A stretch of DNA of 64,000 bases from Hyaloperonospora brassicae (GCA_947650285.1 CANTFL010001216.1:230821-294820), one strand, 5' to 3'. Shown: positions 47,299 to 59,047, counted from the stretch's first letter. The notes: a model not told the origin generated them from the sequence alone. A program made the numbers and translations.

Positions 47299-47311
47299 TT
47301 CCAAGTACACC

Positions 47312-47899
47312 ATGAAGGTCTTCGGTTTCGTCGCTGCTGCTCTCATCGTCGCCATTGCTAACGGACAGGAAGCTGGATCGTCGACCACCACGACGACGAC
47401 TACTGGCGGAACCCCTCCGGCCACTGGCGGAGCCCCTGCTCCGGCTGCCGGTGGAACCCCTGCTCCGGCGACTGGCGGAACTGACGGGGCCCCGGTCACA
47501 GGCGGAACTGACGGGGCCCCGGTCACAGGCGGAGCCATTCTTGCCGACCAGAATGCCGACCCGAATGCCCCGACGCCTGCCCCGAACGCCGACCCGAACG
47601 CCGACCCGAACGCTGACCCGAACGCCGACCCGAACGCCGACCCGAACGCTGCGATGAACTCCACCGCCACGACCCCAGACTCGACCACGGGCGGAACTCC
47701 TCCGCCTACACTCGGGGGGGCCGATGCCCCTGCGGAATCCGGTGAAACGCCCCCCACGGACGAGACCGCTGGGACAGGGCCATCGGAGACCCCAGCGCCT
47801 GAGGCTGGATCTTCGGGCTCTGCTTCGTCCGGCGCCGCCTCGGTGGCTGTTGGCAGTGCCGCCGCCTTCACCGCCGTCGTTGTCACTTATTTCCTGTAG
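47312..47899 (+). CDS. Small secreted Thr/Pro/Ala-rich surface protein, probable GPI-type anchor
   Basis: 195 residues. The ATG at 47312 is chosen because it starts a clear signal peptide (MKVFGFVAAALIVAIANG, cleavage near residue 18). The mature part is low-complexity: a Thr run (25-31), TGG/PATGG repeats, two GGTDGAPVT units (27-bp tandem, 47474-47527), and NADP repeats at residues 92-113 (12-bp units, 47585-47650). It ends in small residues followed by a hydrophobic tail (SVAVGSAAAFTAVVVTYFL), as in GPI-anchor signals. Such proteins are usually heavily O-glycosylated wall or surface proteins; no enzyme domain is present. Repeat units make length variation likely. Opposite-strand frames of 204 and 210 codons are shadows of the GC-rich repeats. 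Confidence 0.82.
   Translation: MKVFGFVAAALIVAIANGQEAGSSTTTTTTTGGTPPATGGAPAPAAGGTPAPATGGTDGAPVTGGTDGAPVTGGAILADQNADPNAPTPAPNADPNADPNADPNADPNADPNAAMNSTATTPDSTTGGTPPPTLGGADAPAESGETPPTDETAGTGPSETPAPEAGSSGSASSGAASVAVGSAAAFTAVVVTYFL
47474..47527 (+). repeat. Two 27-bp coding repeats in the surface-protein gene
   Basis: GGCGGAACTGACGGGGCCCC begins each unit; the two units are identical and encode two Gly-Gly-Thr-Asp-Gly-Ala-Pro-Val-Thr copies. Confidence 0.9.
47585..47650 (+). repeat. 12-bp coding repeats (Asn-Ala-Asp-Pro)
   Basis: About five and a half units of AACGCCGACCCG with a few third-base changes, encoding NADP repeats. A shorter related run precedes it at about 47551-47571. Confidence 0.9.
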
Positions 47900-49640
47900 G
47901 TGCTTGGAGTTTAGAAGCTGCAAAGGCGCTGTTGTGGGCCGCGAGAGGTTCTGTTGCGAACGCGGCAGTGTCGTCGTCGTCCCCCATGTATATCGAGGAG
48001 TACTTGGTGCTGCTCACTTAGCGACGATAATCGTGATTGCTAATACATACACTTGAAAACCTTTCTTTCGCTCAGTCTGTAGTACTTTGTCCTCGATTCC
48101 CTTTCTCCCTGCAACATCCGCGAGCATTCCTGCACTCTCGATGGCAGTGTCTGTTGATGTATTCGTTGCGGCTGTCGTTTCGGTTTCGGTGACCGTTGCA
48201 AGGAGGACCTTGAACATGGACGATGATGCATCACGCATGGTACGACTGTGCTTGCTTGCAGAAGAAGCATAGAGTGTGAGGTGGAGGGTCGGGTCGGCCA
48301 CCTCGTGTTCAAGCAAACGATGACAAAGTCACACTTCGTTCCATATCATATGATAGCACATGTCAATCGGTCGACAGGTAGAGAGAGAAAGAGGAAGTAG
48401 ATGCACATAGGCATACACTGCCGTGGGTGCAATTGATGAATGAATGTTGATTGTAGGCGCATCTTTTTGGCGTTCTGTCCATCATATGTGTTTTTCTTGG
48501 ATTGCGTTTGAAGTAGGCTACTCAGTTTCGCGCACACTATGCTTCTACGGCACAAAATATAAAATGTCTCAAGTGGTGTAGTTTTTAGTCCTACCCATTA
48601 GGTAAGAATACTACATTTAATATCTGTAAGCTTGCGTTTACACAAGGTGTACCTAGATCGATATCGTCGTAAACGTTGCTGACTCTAGTGTGTTTTTTCG
48701 AACGTGGAAGCCATTCCGTCATATTAGGTTATTTTGTATGCGTGAATTTTACCCGAAAGTAAATTTGATAAGTTTCCATAATATAACTTTGGTAAGTAAT
48801 ATTTGGGCAACAAACAATGACAATGCACCTAGGTTGATATCGAATATGCCGCAACATTCATCTGAATAAGAAAAAAAAACGCAAAAAGGTGACACCATTA
48901 CTTACGTCACATATTTGTACTAACATGATATCCAACGAAGCTTAAGGTAATCGATATTGATAAGATTATTTGTACTACTGTGCTCTATTTCTATTTAAAT
49001 ACCGAGTCTGTTGAATTAAACGCTTCCTACACATAGTGGACGTGAACTTTCATTTGCACTGGCCTTCACAGTTATTGGTATGTCCGCTTACATCGTAACT
49101 AGTTTAGGCGCTATATGCCTCAATGCGGATATGATATGACGTCGAGGCCGGACGTTTCAAGTCGACGTCGTTTACAATGTAACGAAGTGATCTCGTTACA
49201 TGGCATCAACATCAAGCAAGTTTATATCCGAATAATGCCGTTGCGGGTGTTGATAAATTTGTTATCTTTGACGTTATAATACTTCGAAGGTAGTAACACA
49301 CTGCTATTTGACTAGCGCTGATCATGTCATTAGCCAATGAAACCACCAATCAGTGCTAGCCACGCGCAACAAGTGGTGAGCGAGTAGCATATATCTTCAA
49401 ACTTGACATATTTCGAGTTAGGTGCAGAAGGTATTCTGGATATAGTGGGTCGTTCGCATACCCAAATATACCTCAAACCTTCTCTATATAGAACATGTAT
49501 TATCAGATTATCAGATGACTTCAATAAGTTAGTTACAGTATCGTTTTTCCATTCTACGGAGAGATAATATCATACTTCTTCTGCACTCTATATCATTGGC
49601 ACGGATGAGTCGCACCCGTTTATGTGATGTCGTGGTGTTC
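47900..49640. other. Intergenic DNA downstream of the secreted-protein gene
   Basis: A 100-codon frame on - (48316-48014, MRDASSSMFKVLLATVTETE) and a + frame (48087-48272) overlap; neither is recognised. From 48340 the sequence is AT-rich and empty. Confidence 0.4.
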
Positions 49641-49710
49641 ACAAAGTCGATAATGTGATCCCGACTCCACTAGCTCTCGGACGCCCGACTATCGGAGAGG
49701 GTACTTAACT
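49641..49710. repeat. LTR-A start fragment, cut off by the 2.3 kb repeat
   Basis: GTGATCCCGACTCCACTAGC and GGACGCCCGACTATCGGAG correspond to the start of the nested LTR-A copy (8355-8405). The similarity stops where the direct repeat begins. Confidence 0.6.
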
Positions 49711-51037
49711 GATTTTTACCCAAACTTTTGAGTTAACGAGGGGTCTATCCACAGCAAGATGTAACCCGGGATGTGTGACCTGGCAGTGAGCAGCTACGAC
49801 GCTTGTGTTACGTACCGGTTATGTATAGGTGTAATTACGTTGTATGTCATTGACACCAATAATTGAATAATGCGAGTTCATCCTTATCTATAATATTCTC
49901 CAATGTCTTCGTGGTGGCATTCTGAGTAAATACTGAAGGCATATTAACTTTCGAGAACATGATCGGCACCGCTCCACGTACTGATCACTGCAGCCCGTTA
50001 CATCAACCAATTGTACCATTAATCACTGCTAGACGTGCCCAATTGGTGCTGAACATCGATCTTAATTCGGAGTTTGAATTCGGATGTAGTCTAGTGAGAT
50101 CAAGAGAGATTGATTAAATTAGGAGATTTAATTATTTGTTGAATACAATTCCACTGCGTCCGGTCGTAGTTGGGGGACTCTGGAGTGTCCTCGACGATTC
50201 TGGCCAAACGATACAGCGGCGAAACTCGAGGAGTACGAGACGGACTTTTGAAACATCGGGAGGCCAAGAAAACCCTACTCGAAGATAATTCAGCTCGTGA
50301 CTGAATAATTAAATTGATCACTGATAATGTTGATCAACCAAGACGTACGACGGTCGCCATGTGTATCTTTTATCTCAGTTTCTGCTGCGCGAATGTTATT
50401 CCTCTCTCAAATCGACCCATTGCACTTTGTGGCCTCTCTTAGCCAAACTCCCGCATGAATCACGATCGGTGCATGATCACGGATCACGGTGTGGGATGAT
50501 CTTCAGGGTAAATTACGATCGTGTTAGCGATCGTGATTGGACTCCGGCATTGAACATGAAAATGCCGCTACACCCTCTATAATTGAAATGCCTCCTCCAA
50601 CTCGTACAAATTATATATTAATGTGACTGTTCAGCGATTTCATATCATTGATTACGTCAATCGAACATACTCCACAATCTGTGATGTATGGCTTCGATCG
50701 TAGGTTGCCGATCACGAATAATGGATCGCGATCTCGGATTTCGCATCGCCTTAACCTTATCGGTCCTTGATTGTACATCCCCACGAGTCAGATCATCCGA
50801 TACTATCAATATCCTGATGCAACCAACGGTGGAGAAATACCAATTGCGACATCGCTACCAACCAAAGTTGATCCGGACTAAGCCGAACACACACGATCCG
50901 TTCTTTATCACTATAAATTGATCACTTCTCTACATTTACACCTTCATCAGTGCAGATAGATTATACTGTTGCAGAAGAAGCGGGTGCTTCGTTACAACTA
51001 GAGGCAGTTTGTGGTCCGTCAAACGACCACAGACGCA

Positions 51038-51102
51038 AAAAGAAATGTGAAAAAAACCCCCCCCCCCCCGGGGGGAATTTTCCCTCCCACCCCGGGGGAA
51101 AG
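51038..51102. other. 65-bp low-complexity insertion unique to repeat copy 1
   Basis: It is absent from copy 2, where AGACGCA joins TGTTTC directly. It contains A-runs, a run of 13 C followed by 6 G, then AATTTTCCC and CCCCGGGGGAAAG. It could be a real insertion or a sequencing/assembly artefact. Confidence 0.85.
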
Positions 51103-51428
51103 TGTTTCAAATTAATTTGTTCGTCCGATACTCCAGCCATCGGTGCCATGCTGTTTGCCTAAAAAGTACAAACCGCATGCTACTATTGCCTGTTCTACAA
51201 ATTAAAAACTTGACGCTATAAGAAAAATTCGCTGTTTGTATTCGTCAGCAACATTCGTATCAATCAGGGATGTTATGATATAAGGAAGATCAATTAGTTT
51301 GTATTATCAATACCATACCGGGTAGTTGATACTTTGGCAGGCCGACGCACGAGCGTTATCCCTAAATTTGAAGTTCGATATCTCCTATTCCACAATATTC
51401 AAGAAATATTCTTGATGACGATATTTTG

Positions 51429-51590
51429 TCGAGCTTGACGGTGCCATCAAAATTCGTCTTAATGAAGATGGTGATTCGAAAGTAAACCTCAATGTATTCA
51501 ATCAAGGTATCCATGCCGAAGTCTTTACCTTGGGGTTTATTGTTTCCGACCCATATGACTTTACGCCGTATGATAACTTAAAGTGATCTT
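51429..51590 (+). pseudogene. Coding-like fragment inside repeat B (also in copy 2)
   Basis: A 53-codon open stretch without ATG reads RYFVELDGAIKIRLNEDGD, then SKVNLNVFNQGIHAEVF and FIVSDPYDFTPYDNLK. Its balanced composition looks like real protein. A preceding frame (about 51340-51425) ends in sequence that may join it after a frameshift. Family not recognised. The same stretch recurs at about 55357-55518. Confidence 0.4.
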
Positions 51591-52072
51591 AATAATGTTT
51601 GAACAGCGATGATATGAATTAATGGATCTATCTAGTCAGCTAGACTCCAAGTAAATAAAGCGCGATACACACACTCACGCTAAACGCACCATTACTTCAT
51701 AGTCGACACTATGTGTAAGCCTGTGATGAGAATACTGTATTCATCAAAGGATTTGAGAAAGCTCGTGTAAAGAACGGTATGCTCCGCATACGCGTGACCA
51801 GACAATATCTGTGGAGTAGCAGGAGTGCTTGTACTCGGGGAAATCTTGAGCAAACTCGCACTCCTACAGTCCCCCAAAAGAACCGTAGAGAGGCGGTCCA
51901 TAGAATATTAACCTCGCTTATGCTAAGATTTAAAGGAATCTATCGATTGTCTCCAAGACATTGTAAAAGTGTAGTTGATTCCATAAAGTAATACCATACG
52001 GCTTCGTCGGTAAACCCCCACGGTCTTTAAACGCTGGTCCTTTTCGGCGTAGTCAGCAACCAGCCGCACACC

Positions 52073-53702
52073 ATCAAATTGATTTCTGCGTTTTGGTAAA
52101 TATTAACATCGTAGCTCATAGTCGAAAAAGCTGAGTTCAGTGCGACGAGCCTTGACGATGTATGAACCTTAAGATAATTTGCATACCTCTTAAAGAATTT
52201 GGTCTTGACTCACGTAACTGTTTTTTGTTGCTCCTGATGATATATCGTTTCTCGTCGACCCAAAGATCAAAGTAACGGAAGAAGTTTTCATTTGTTCAAT
52301 AGTTGACTGTAGGGCACCAATCACTTTTTTCAATTCTATTTGCTAGAGAATTGTACTCGAACGGTCCATAGCCCTATCCCCTTCAGCGGAAATGAAGGTT
52401 AAATTTGAAACAGGTAAGCTTGTAAAAGTGAAGAAAATTGTAGTTTTAATCAAACACGCTTTATACGATGTACCGTGCAATTATGATTTTCCAATATGCT
52501 TGGCAGATTTGGTGTCATCTTAGAATTTACGTAGCTGAATAAATGATATCATCGATCATAAGTAAGCGTCAAATCATTAAAATGCCTACCGCATGCGATT
52601 TTTTAGGCCGTGTGAGAGCTTCTATTAGAGCTCAAAGGCTTGTTGGTGTTCTACCAGTTTTTCGAATTTTCAATTTTGAAACTGTCACTAGTGTTATCAC
52701 ACGATTTCCCAGTGTTATGGACTATAATACTGTGAGTTCAGCTGCCAGCGGCTGTTTCAAAAACCGGGCAGCGACGAAGGTTACTACCCGAATATGTTCA
52801 TTGAACTAGGACACAATAGTTCGCCTTTATGACAGCATTTATAATGAAAAGTTGAATGATAAGAAAGTAGAACGTTTTAATTAGCTCTAGATTTAATCGA
52901 GTGTTGATCTTAGAGAATGTGGCTGTAGTTTCGCAACCAAAATTTATAGGCCGGGGGGGGACATATACGAAAACTTGACAAAACTTTTACATGACAAATT
53001 CAATACGCAAGCTTTGATGGAAACGGAAAAAATAACAGAGCCTTTATGCTTAACCTCTTCTTCTTCAAAGTTGACTTGGGAATCTATTGATTGTTCATTC
53101 TCGTTCTGAAATATTTTCCGCAAGACCTACGTGGTGTCACAGATAAGGCGATTGCTGCAATCTTTGTAAACGCATTGCGCGTCACGTCTATCGTTCAGTG
53201 GTGGTACTTGCTGATAACGAACCGGCACACAGCAATTATGCTCCGCGAAAAATTGTTTTCGATGAAAAGTCAAACATGTTTCAGTATGTCCAAGATTAAG
53301 AGCCACATGAAGTGAGCCCTCTCACTGGTCTTTGATTAAACTTGAGGATCTATTATCTCAATCCGTACAACCATAGTTGGCAAAAAAAAAGATTGTCACG
53401 ATATTGACCCGAAAGTTGGTTCGAAGTGATGTTTTCTTTAAACACTGACCACTACCTCGTACACAGATTGTAGCGATCAACAATTTTTTATCGACGACGG
53501 ATTAGCGGTGTATTGTCTGAGAAGGCCGACCTCCTCACATGCCTACCTTTCATGATATACGCGCATTGTAACCCAAGAAAAGCGGTAATTGCAAGGATCG
53601 AAACATTAAGATCTATAGAGATCTCGAATCAGACGCAGACATCCGGAAAAAATGTACGACTGTTGGCATTCGATGACGTATCTTGTTTTTACCCATAACT
53701 CT
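52073..53702 (+). pseudogene. Unidentified coding-like block between the two B repeats
   Basis: Several + segments read as protein although no long frame exists. Around 52225-52350: FFVAPDDISFLVDPKIK and EEVFICSIVDCRAPITFFN. At about 52390-52520: EMKVKFETGKLVKVKKIVVL and IKHALYDVPCNYDFPICLAD. At 52543-52806: MDYNTVSSAASGCFKNRAA, with the same frame continuing past a TAG (DTIVRLYDSIYNEKLNDKKV). At 53091-53315: FPQDLRGVTDKAIAAIFVNA. Frames change between them. Together they suggest one decayed gene of about 1.2 kb or more. I recognise no family; mobile-element or host origin are both possible. Confidence 0.4.
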
Positions 53703-55995
53703 GATTTTTACCCAAACTTTTGAGTTAACGAGGGGTCTATCCACAGCAAGATGTAACCCGGGATGTGTGACCTGGTAGTGAGCAGCTACGACGCTTGTGT
53801 TTCGTACCGGTTATGTATAGGTGTAATTACGTTGTATGTCATTGACACCAATAATTGAATAATGCGAGTTCATCCTTATCTATAATATTCTCCAATGTCT
53901 TCGTGGTGGCATTCTGAGTAAATACTGAAGGCATATTAACTTTCGAGAACATGATCGGCACCGCTCCACGTACTGATCACTGCAGCCCGTTACATCAACC
54001 AATTGTACCATTAATCACTGCTAGACGTGCCCAATTGGTGCTGAACATCGATCTTAATTCGGAGTTTGAATTCGGATGTAGTCTAGTGAGATCAAGAGAG
54101 ATTGATTAAATTAGGAGATTTAATTATTTGTTGAATACAATTCCACTGCGTCCGGTCGTAGTTGGGGGACTCTGGAGTGTCCTCGACGATTCTGGCCAAA
54201 CGATACAGCGGCGAAACTCGAGGAGTACGAGACGGACTTTTTGAAACATCGGGAGGCCAAGAAAACCCTACTCGAAGATAATTCAGCTCGTGACTGAATA
54301 ATTAAATTGATCACTGATAATGTTGATCAACCAAGACGTACGACGGTCGCCATGTGTATCTTTTATCTCAGTTTCTGCTGCGCGAATGTTATTCCTCTCT
54401 CAAATCGACCCATTGCACTTTGTGGCCTCTCTTAGCCAAACTCCCGCATGAATCACGATCGGTGCATGATCACGGATCACGGTGTGGGATGATCTTCAGG
54501 GTAAATTACGATCGTGTTAGCGATCGTGATTGGACTCCGGCATTGAACATGAAAATGCCGCTACACCCTCTATAATTGAAATGCCTCCTCCAACTCGTAC
54601 AAATTATATATTAATGTGACTGTTCAGCGATTTCATATCATTGATTACGTCAATCGAACATACTCCACAATCTGTGATGTATGGCTTCGATCGTAGGTTG
54701 CCGATCACGAATAATGGATCGCGATCTCGGATTTCGCATCGCCTTAACCTTATCGGTCCTTGATTGTACATCCCCACGAGTCAGATCATCCGATACTATC
54801 AATATCCTGATGCAACCAACGGTGGAGAAATACCAATTGCGACATCGCTACCAACCAAAGTTGATCCGGACTAAGCCGAACACACACGATCCGTTCTTTA
54901 TCACTATAAATTGATCACTTCTCTACATTTACACCTTCATCAGTGCAGATAGATTATACTGTTGCAGAAGAAGCGGGTGCTTCGTTACAACTAGAGGCAG
55001 TTTGTGGTCCGTCAAACGACCACAGACGCATGTTTCAAATTAATTTGTTCGTCCGATACTCCAGCCATCGGTGCCATGCTGTTTGCCTAAAAAGTACAAA
55101 CCGCATGCTACTATTGCCTGTTCTACAAATTAAAAACTTGACGCTATAAGAAAAATTCGCTGTTTGTATTCGTCAGCAACATTCGTATCAATTAGGGATG
55201 TTATGATATAAGGAAGATCAATTAGTTTGTATTATCAATACCATACCGGGTAGTTGATACTTTGGCAGGCCGACGCACGAGCGTTATCCCTAAATTTGAA
55301 GTTCGATATCTCCTATTCCACAATATTCAAGAAATATTCTTGATGACGATATTTTGTCGAGCTTGACGGTGCCATCAAAATTCGTCTTAATGAAGATGGT
55401 GATTCGAAAGTAAACCTCAATGTATTCAATCAAGGTATCCATGCCGAAGTCTTTACCTTGGGGTTTATTGTTTCCGACCCATATGACTTTACGCCGTATG
55501 ATAACTTAAAGTGATCTTAATAATGTTTGAACAGCGATGATATGAATTAATGGATCTATCTAGTCAGCTAGACTCCAAGTAAATAAAGCGCGATACACAC
55601 ACTCACGCTAAACGCACCATTACTTCATAGTCGACACTATGTGTAAGCCTGTGATGAGAATACTGTATTCATCAAAGGATTTGAGAAAGCTCGTGTAAAG
55701 AACGGTATGCTCCGCGTACGCGTGACCAGACAATATCTGTGGAGTAGCAGGAGTGCTTGTACTCGGGGAAATCTTGAGCAAACTCGCACTCCTACAGTCC
55801 CCCAAAAGAACCGTAGAGAGGCGGTCCATAGAATATTAACCTCGCTTATGCTAAGATTTAAAGGAATCTATCGATTGTCTCCAAGACATTGTAAAAGTGT
55901 AGTTGATTCCATAAAGTAATACCATACGGCTTCGTCGGTAAACCCCCACGGTCTTTAAACGCTGGTCCTTTTTGGCGTACTTCAGCAACCAGCCG
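53703..55995. repeat. Direct repeat B, copy 2 (2.29 kb)
   Basis: Partner of 49711-52072, offset 3,992-3,993 before the 65-bp insertion site and 3,928 after it. It lies directly before the remains of element 3. Substitutions are few (for example GGCAGTG/GGTAGTG near the start, CCGCATAC/CCGCGTAC near 55716). Confidence 0.85.
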
Positions 55996-56315
55996 TACAA
56001 CAAAAAATACAACCCGTACGGTCCGAGCGTACTAGGATCTCTATTAATTTTTTTAGAGTGAACATAATATTTATAATTTGACGATCGGAACTAGAAAGGC
56101 TCTAGTATATGTGATGAAATCACATTTGTATCTCCGATTCATATTCAGGATTGGGTGATGAGTATTCCCGACCGCCTGTTAGGATCGAGCAAGATCTTGC
56201 GACAGGGAGTCGCGTGAATATTAGAAGGATTATTCCCGGTAAATAGTATAAGATAATTAAAGCGGAGGAAATATCAAAAAGCAATGACTACTATTGACCA
56301 CTATTTCTTTCAGAC

Positions 56316-56732
56316 TCCGGTGCAGATATGCTGATCATCGACACAACCTTTTCTCGTGATGTAAGATTTGTGATTGGCAAATGCATAACTCAAGAATGTA
56401 TAGGAATAGGAGAAATGCCCACGTGACAATGGGGCGGGAAAAGATCAAGATCACATTGAACAATTGCTGTTGCATTAATTAAACGTATGGTAGGCGATAT
56501 AGTCGTCCAAGAAACCAAATTGAGTATGAACGGTATGTACCCAGCGGAAAAAAGTTTATATCTAGCCGACAAAATCTTATTCCTACCAGACGAAGTTCAT
56601 GTTGGTCTGGCAGGTCTAGGACCGCCTTACCGGTCGACGATAGAAGCGTTAAAGCTGAACGATCATTATTTAACTATCTCTAATGGAAGATCGAGAAAGG
56701 TCAACGTTGGGATCATCCCTACAAAACATTAA
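56316..56732 (+). pseudogene. Retropepsin-like protease of element 3
   Basis: SDSGADMLIIDTTFSRDV carries the intact D-S-G-A active site, unlike element 1. It continues as KCITQECIGIGE to a stop near 56425. The second part, 56487-56732, reads MVGDIVVQETKLSM ... SLYLADKILFLPDEVHVGLA, the block that follows the protease core in this lineage. Confidence 0.7.
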
Positions 56733-57739
56733 TTGTAGGTGCGGCGAGACGCGGAATAGGTGACGACTGTGACTGCAGGGCCTAACAAGATCAAAGTACC
56801 TGTTATTTACCTACCTCATTATTAGCGATATCAGTTGAAATTCAGAAGCCCTGATGGCCTTGTAGATGACAGCCAACATGGTGCTCCAATCACCAGGATA
56901 TGTATCGGTCTGATCACGTCGGTAAAAGAAGTGGCAAACGTTAAAGAAATAAATTAAACGATCTACCGGAAGAGGAAACAAGATCCCTGGTTGATGATTC
57001 TTCGTTTTCTACACCGACTAAAGTCTTACCTCTCCCGAAAGAAGGTAAAAGTAAGGAGGACTTTTTATCGGAAATGCTTACAGTGTGATCTGACGGATTG
57101 TGGCGATAGATAATGACGTTTAAGATCAAAGTGCGCTCGTATGCCACCCCATCGTGGAAGACCGACTATTTACAGAATCACCGTTTAGGGTCAATGCGAT
57201 CAAGAGACTCGTCGACGGCGATCGTGTACAATATCAATCTTGAAAGCGAAATACATGTCGGATAGGAAAAAGGTCAAGAAGGAAATATGATGAGACAATC
57301 GGTAAGCTACAAGAACGGACCGGTAAGCAGCTAGACGATATTAGGGATAAAGATTTTGGGTCTCAAAAACGTTTCGTTTCAACGGTTGATAAGGCTACGG
57401 ACACGAGCATAGATAAGGGGACCATCGAAGCTGAGTCACACGCCACATCGGTATATTACCACGAAGTGTAAAATAATATGCAGAAGATGTGGATCGGCAT
57501 TGAGCGGCCATTACTTGAAGTGGTTTCTCCCAATAAGGAAGTGACTGTCGATAAAATCGTAGTGGATACACTGGGGTGCCCTTGATTTTGAAGTAGGATT
57601 GATTAATTCAACGGATCGAGAAGAATCGCCACTTACTCATAAGCATAGGGAACGCACTTTCCCGGCCGCGCGTTGGTCATTTTGCGTCATTGGAGTCGGA
57701 GGAGCAAAATTGATCGCGCAAACGGCTGTCCGTATCTTC
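56733..57739 (+). other. Decayed connector between protease and RT of element 3
   Basis: No recognised domain. Short frames on both strands only, consistent with degenerate pol linker. Confidence 0.4.
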
Positions 57740-58300
57740 AACATTTCAAGAGAAGTCATTCAATCTGGTCAAAGGATTATTAATACCCAATATCATCCGT
57801 CCCTCTTCTTCTTCAAGGGATTCGCAATAAGTTTGATCATTGCAGAATATGGTGAAGATATACGGTTTCGCATCGACTACAGGTGGGTGATCCATTTGAC
57901 AAGCTTGATGGTATACATCATGCTTCTAATCAGCATATTGTTCCAGAACATGTAGAAAGCTATGCGGTAGTGTTCGAAGAATGTGTTAAGTCAATTCTAG
58001 GTAGAGGAAATGATGGCGCGTGAGGGAGCGATCTAGGCCTATATTCTGCCATCAGGCCAAATGATTGGTTAAGGATGTCTTTCGGTTTAAAGAACGGTCC
58101 ACGAATTTATCAACTCCTGAACGCCAACGCTTCATACGGATACTTGAAGATTAGAGTAGATCGGGACTCGATTGATCCCCGGAAGATATGGTTGATGGAT
58201 TTATTAACTGTAAGGAGCGGCAGAAAAATATCTGAGACACTTGGTTTTGGTCGGACATCGTATATTGACGATATATTGATTCCTGCCACATCTTAGAAGT
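57740..58300 (+). pseudogene. Reverse transcriptase of element 3
   Basis: The frame 57599-57955 ends with the fingers (GEDIRFRIDYRWVIHLTSLM). The frame 58075-58296 gives MSFGLKNGPRIYQLLNANAS and then the active site YIDDILIPA, with both Asp residues present. Stops separate the two pieces, so it is not functional. Confidence 0.75.
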
Positions 58301-58504
58301 CACTGATAAGGAGGTGGAACAACAGTAAGAAGTCTGAGATACGTGTAATCTGTCAATTAGCTTAGCTAAACGTTTCAGGAGAAGTCGTAAGGTGTAATAT
58401 CCGGGTCATCAGGTACCACAGGCAGGTTCGGAGAATAATTCGAAGAACTTAAGATCGGTGGTAAACATCTCGTTTCCCCAAGGTAAAGACTGATTAAATT
58501 ATTT

Positions 58505-59047
58505 TTGGAAAGTGTGAATTACTCCAGTAAATTTATTAAAGACGTTTCAAATTATGCGTCCTTGTTTTATGAGTTGCAAAGTGAACTTCGCGATATTAGC
58601 CGCTCGTGCTATGTATCGGCATTAGTACCGGATGCTGAACCGCATAGCGATCACGATCGTGAGAGTGTTTCAACGCGATTTATAAAAGACCACAAGAAGC
58701 GATCAGGATTCTGAAGGAGATGTCGTTATGAGAAAGAGATGATTGTCTTCGCTTTACTCGACAACAATATAGCTATAACGCTATTGTTGAAACATATGGA
58801 CCCAGATCGACCTCTAGTGGTCGTGGTGTTTGCAAAAAATCGGGCGGTATCGGCCAAATTATTGCCGGAACAGAATGGGGTATGTTGGCCTATCAATTGC
58901 TTTGGTCGCACATCTAATCTTAATGAAGTTAAGTACGGGATGATTGAAAGAAATTTTTTGGCTCTTCTCCAGATGCTGGGTATTTGTTACACTATGCGAG
59001 TGTCACGCGACATTACGTTGCTCAAGCGGTATGTGACCTTGCTCTAG
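58505..59047 (+). pseudogene. RT thumb and first RNase H of element 3
   Basis: 58505-58714 begins with the connection motif (VNYSSKFIKDVSNYASLFYE). 58739-59047 is RNase H: FALLDNNIAITLLLKHMDPD, VVVFAKNRAVSAKL, GVCWPI, KYGMIERNFLALLQ, CYTMRVSRDITLLKRY. In the first block the usual YASKW reads FAKNR, so part of the conserved motif is lost. Confidence 0.7.

Larger units (their letters stand above)
45643..47311. other. GC-rich region upstream of the secreted-protein gene, overlapping ORFs on both strands
   Basis: Long frames overlap on both strands (for example 45988-46449 and 46268-46696 on +, 46430-46053 and 46393-45947 on -), as expected of GC-rich DNA with few stops. None shows a known domain. 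The - frame 46430-46053 (YRTIVRLFDVLVEGYDHRKR) is the most protein-like. The frame entering the downstream gene is open back to 47027, but its upstream part is Arg-rich and unlike a protein N-terminus. Confidence 0.35.
49711..52072. repeat. Direct repeat B, copy 1 (2.36 kb)
   Basis: Nearly identical to 53703-55995 apart from scattered substitutions, a one-base indel near 50243 and a 65-bp insertion at 51038-51102. Similarity fades after about 52060. Inside, TGTAACCCGGGATGTG at 49762 resembles an LTR start, so B may be an LTR plus adjacent internal sequence of one element, or a segmental duplication. The short frames within it are duplicated along with it. Confidence 0.85.

Noticed and set aside
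47027..47311. N-terminal extension of the surface protein by 95 codons
   Set aside because: Arg-rich and unlike a secreted protein start; the ATG at 47312 begins a clear signal peptide.
47272..47923. - strand frames of 204 and 210 codons opposite the surface-protein gene
   Set aside because: They mirror the GC-rich repeats of 47312-47899 (Gly/Val/Arg repeats); the + frame has a signal peptide and tail, the - frames have nothing.
49762..49780. TGTAACCCGGGATGTG as proof of an LTR start in repeat B
   Set aside because: LTR-like opening only; no matching end, primer site or target duplication was established, so it is noted but not called as an LTR.
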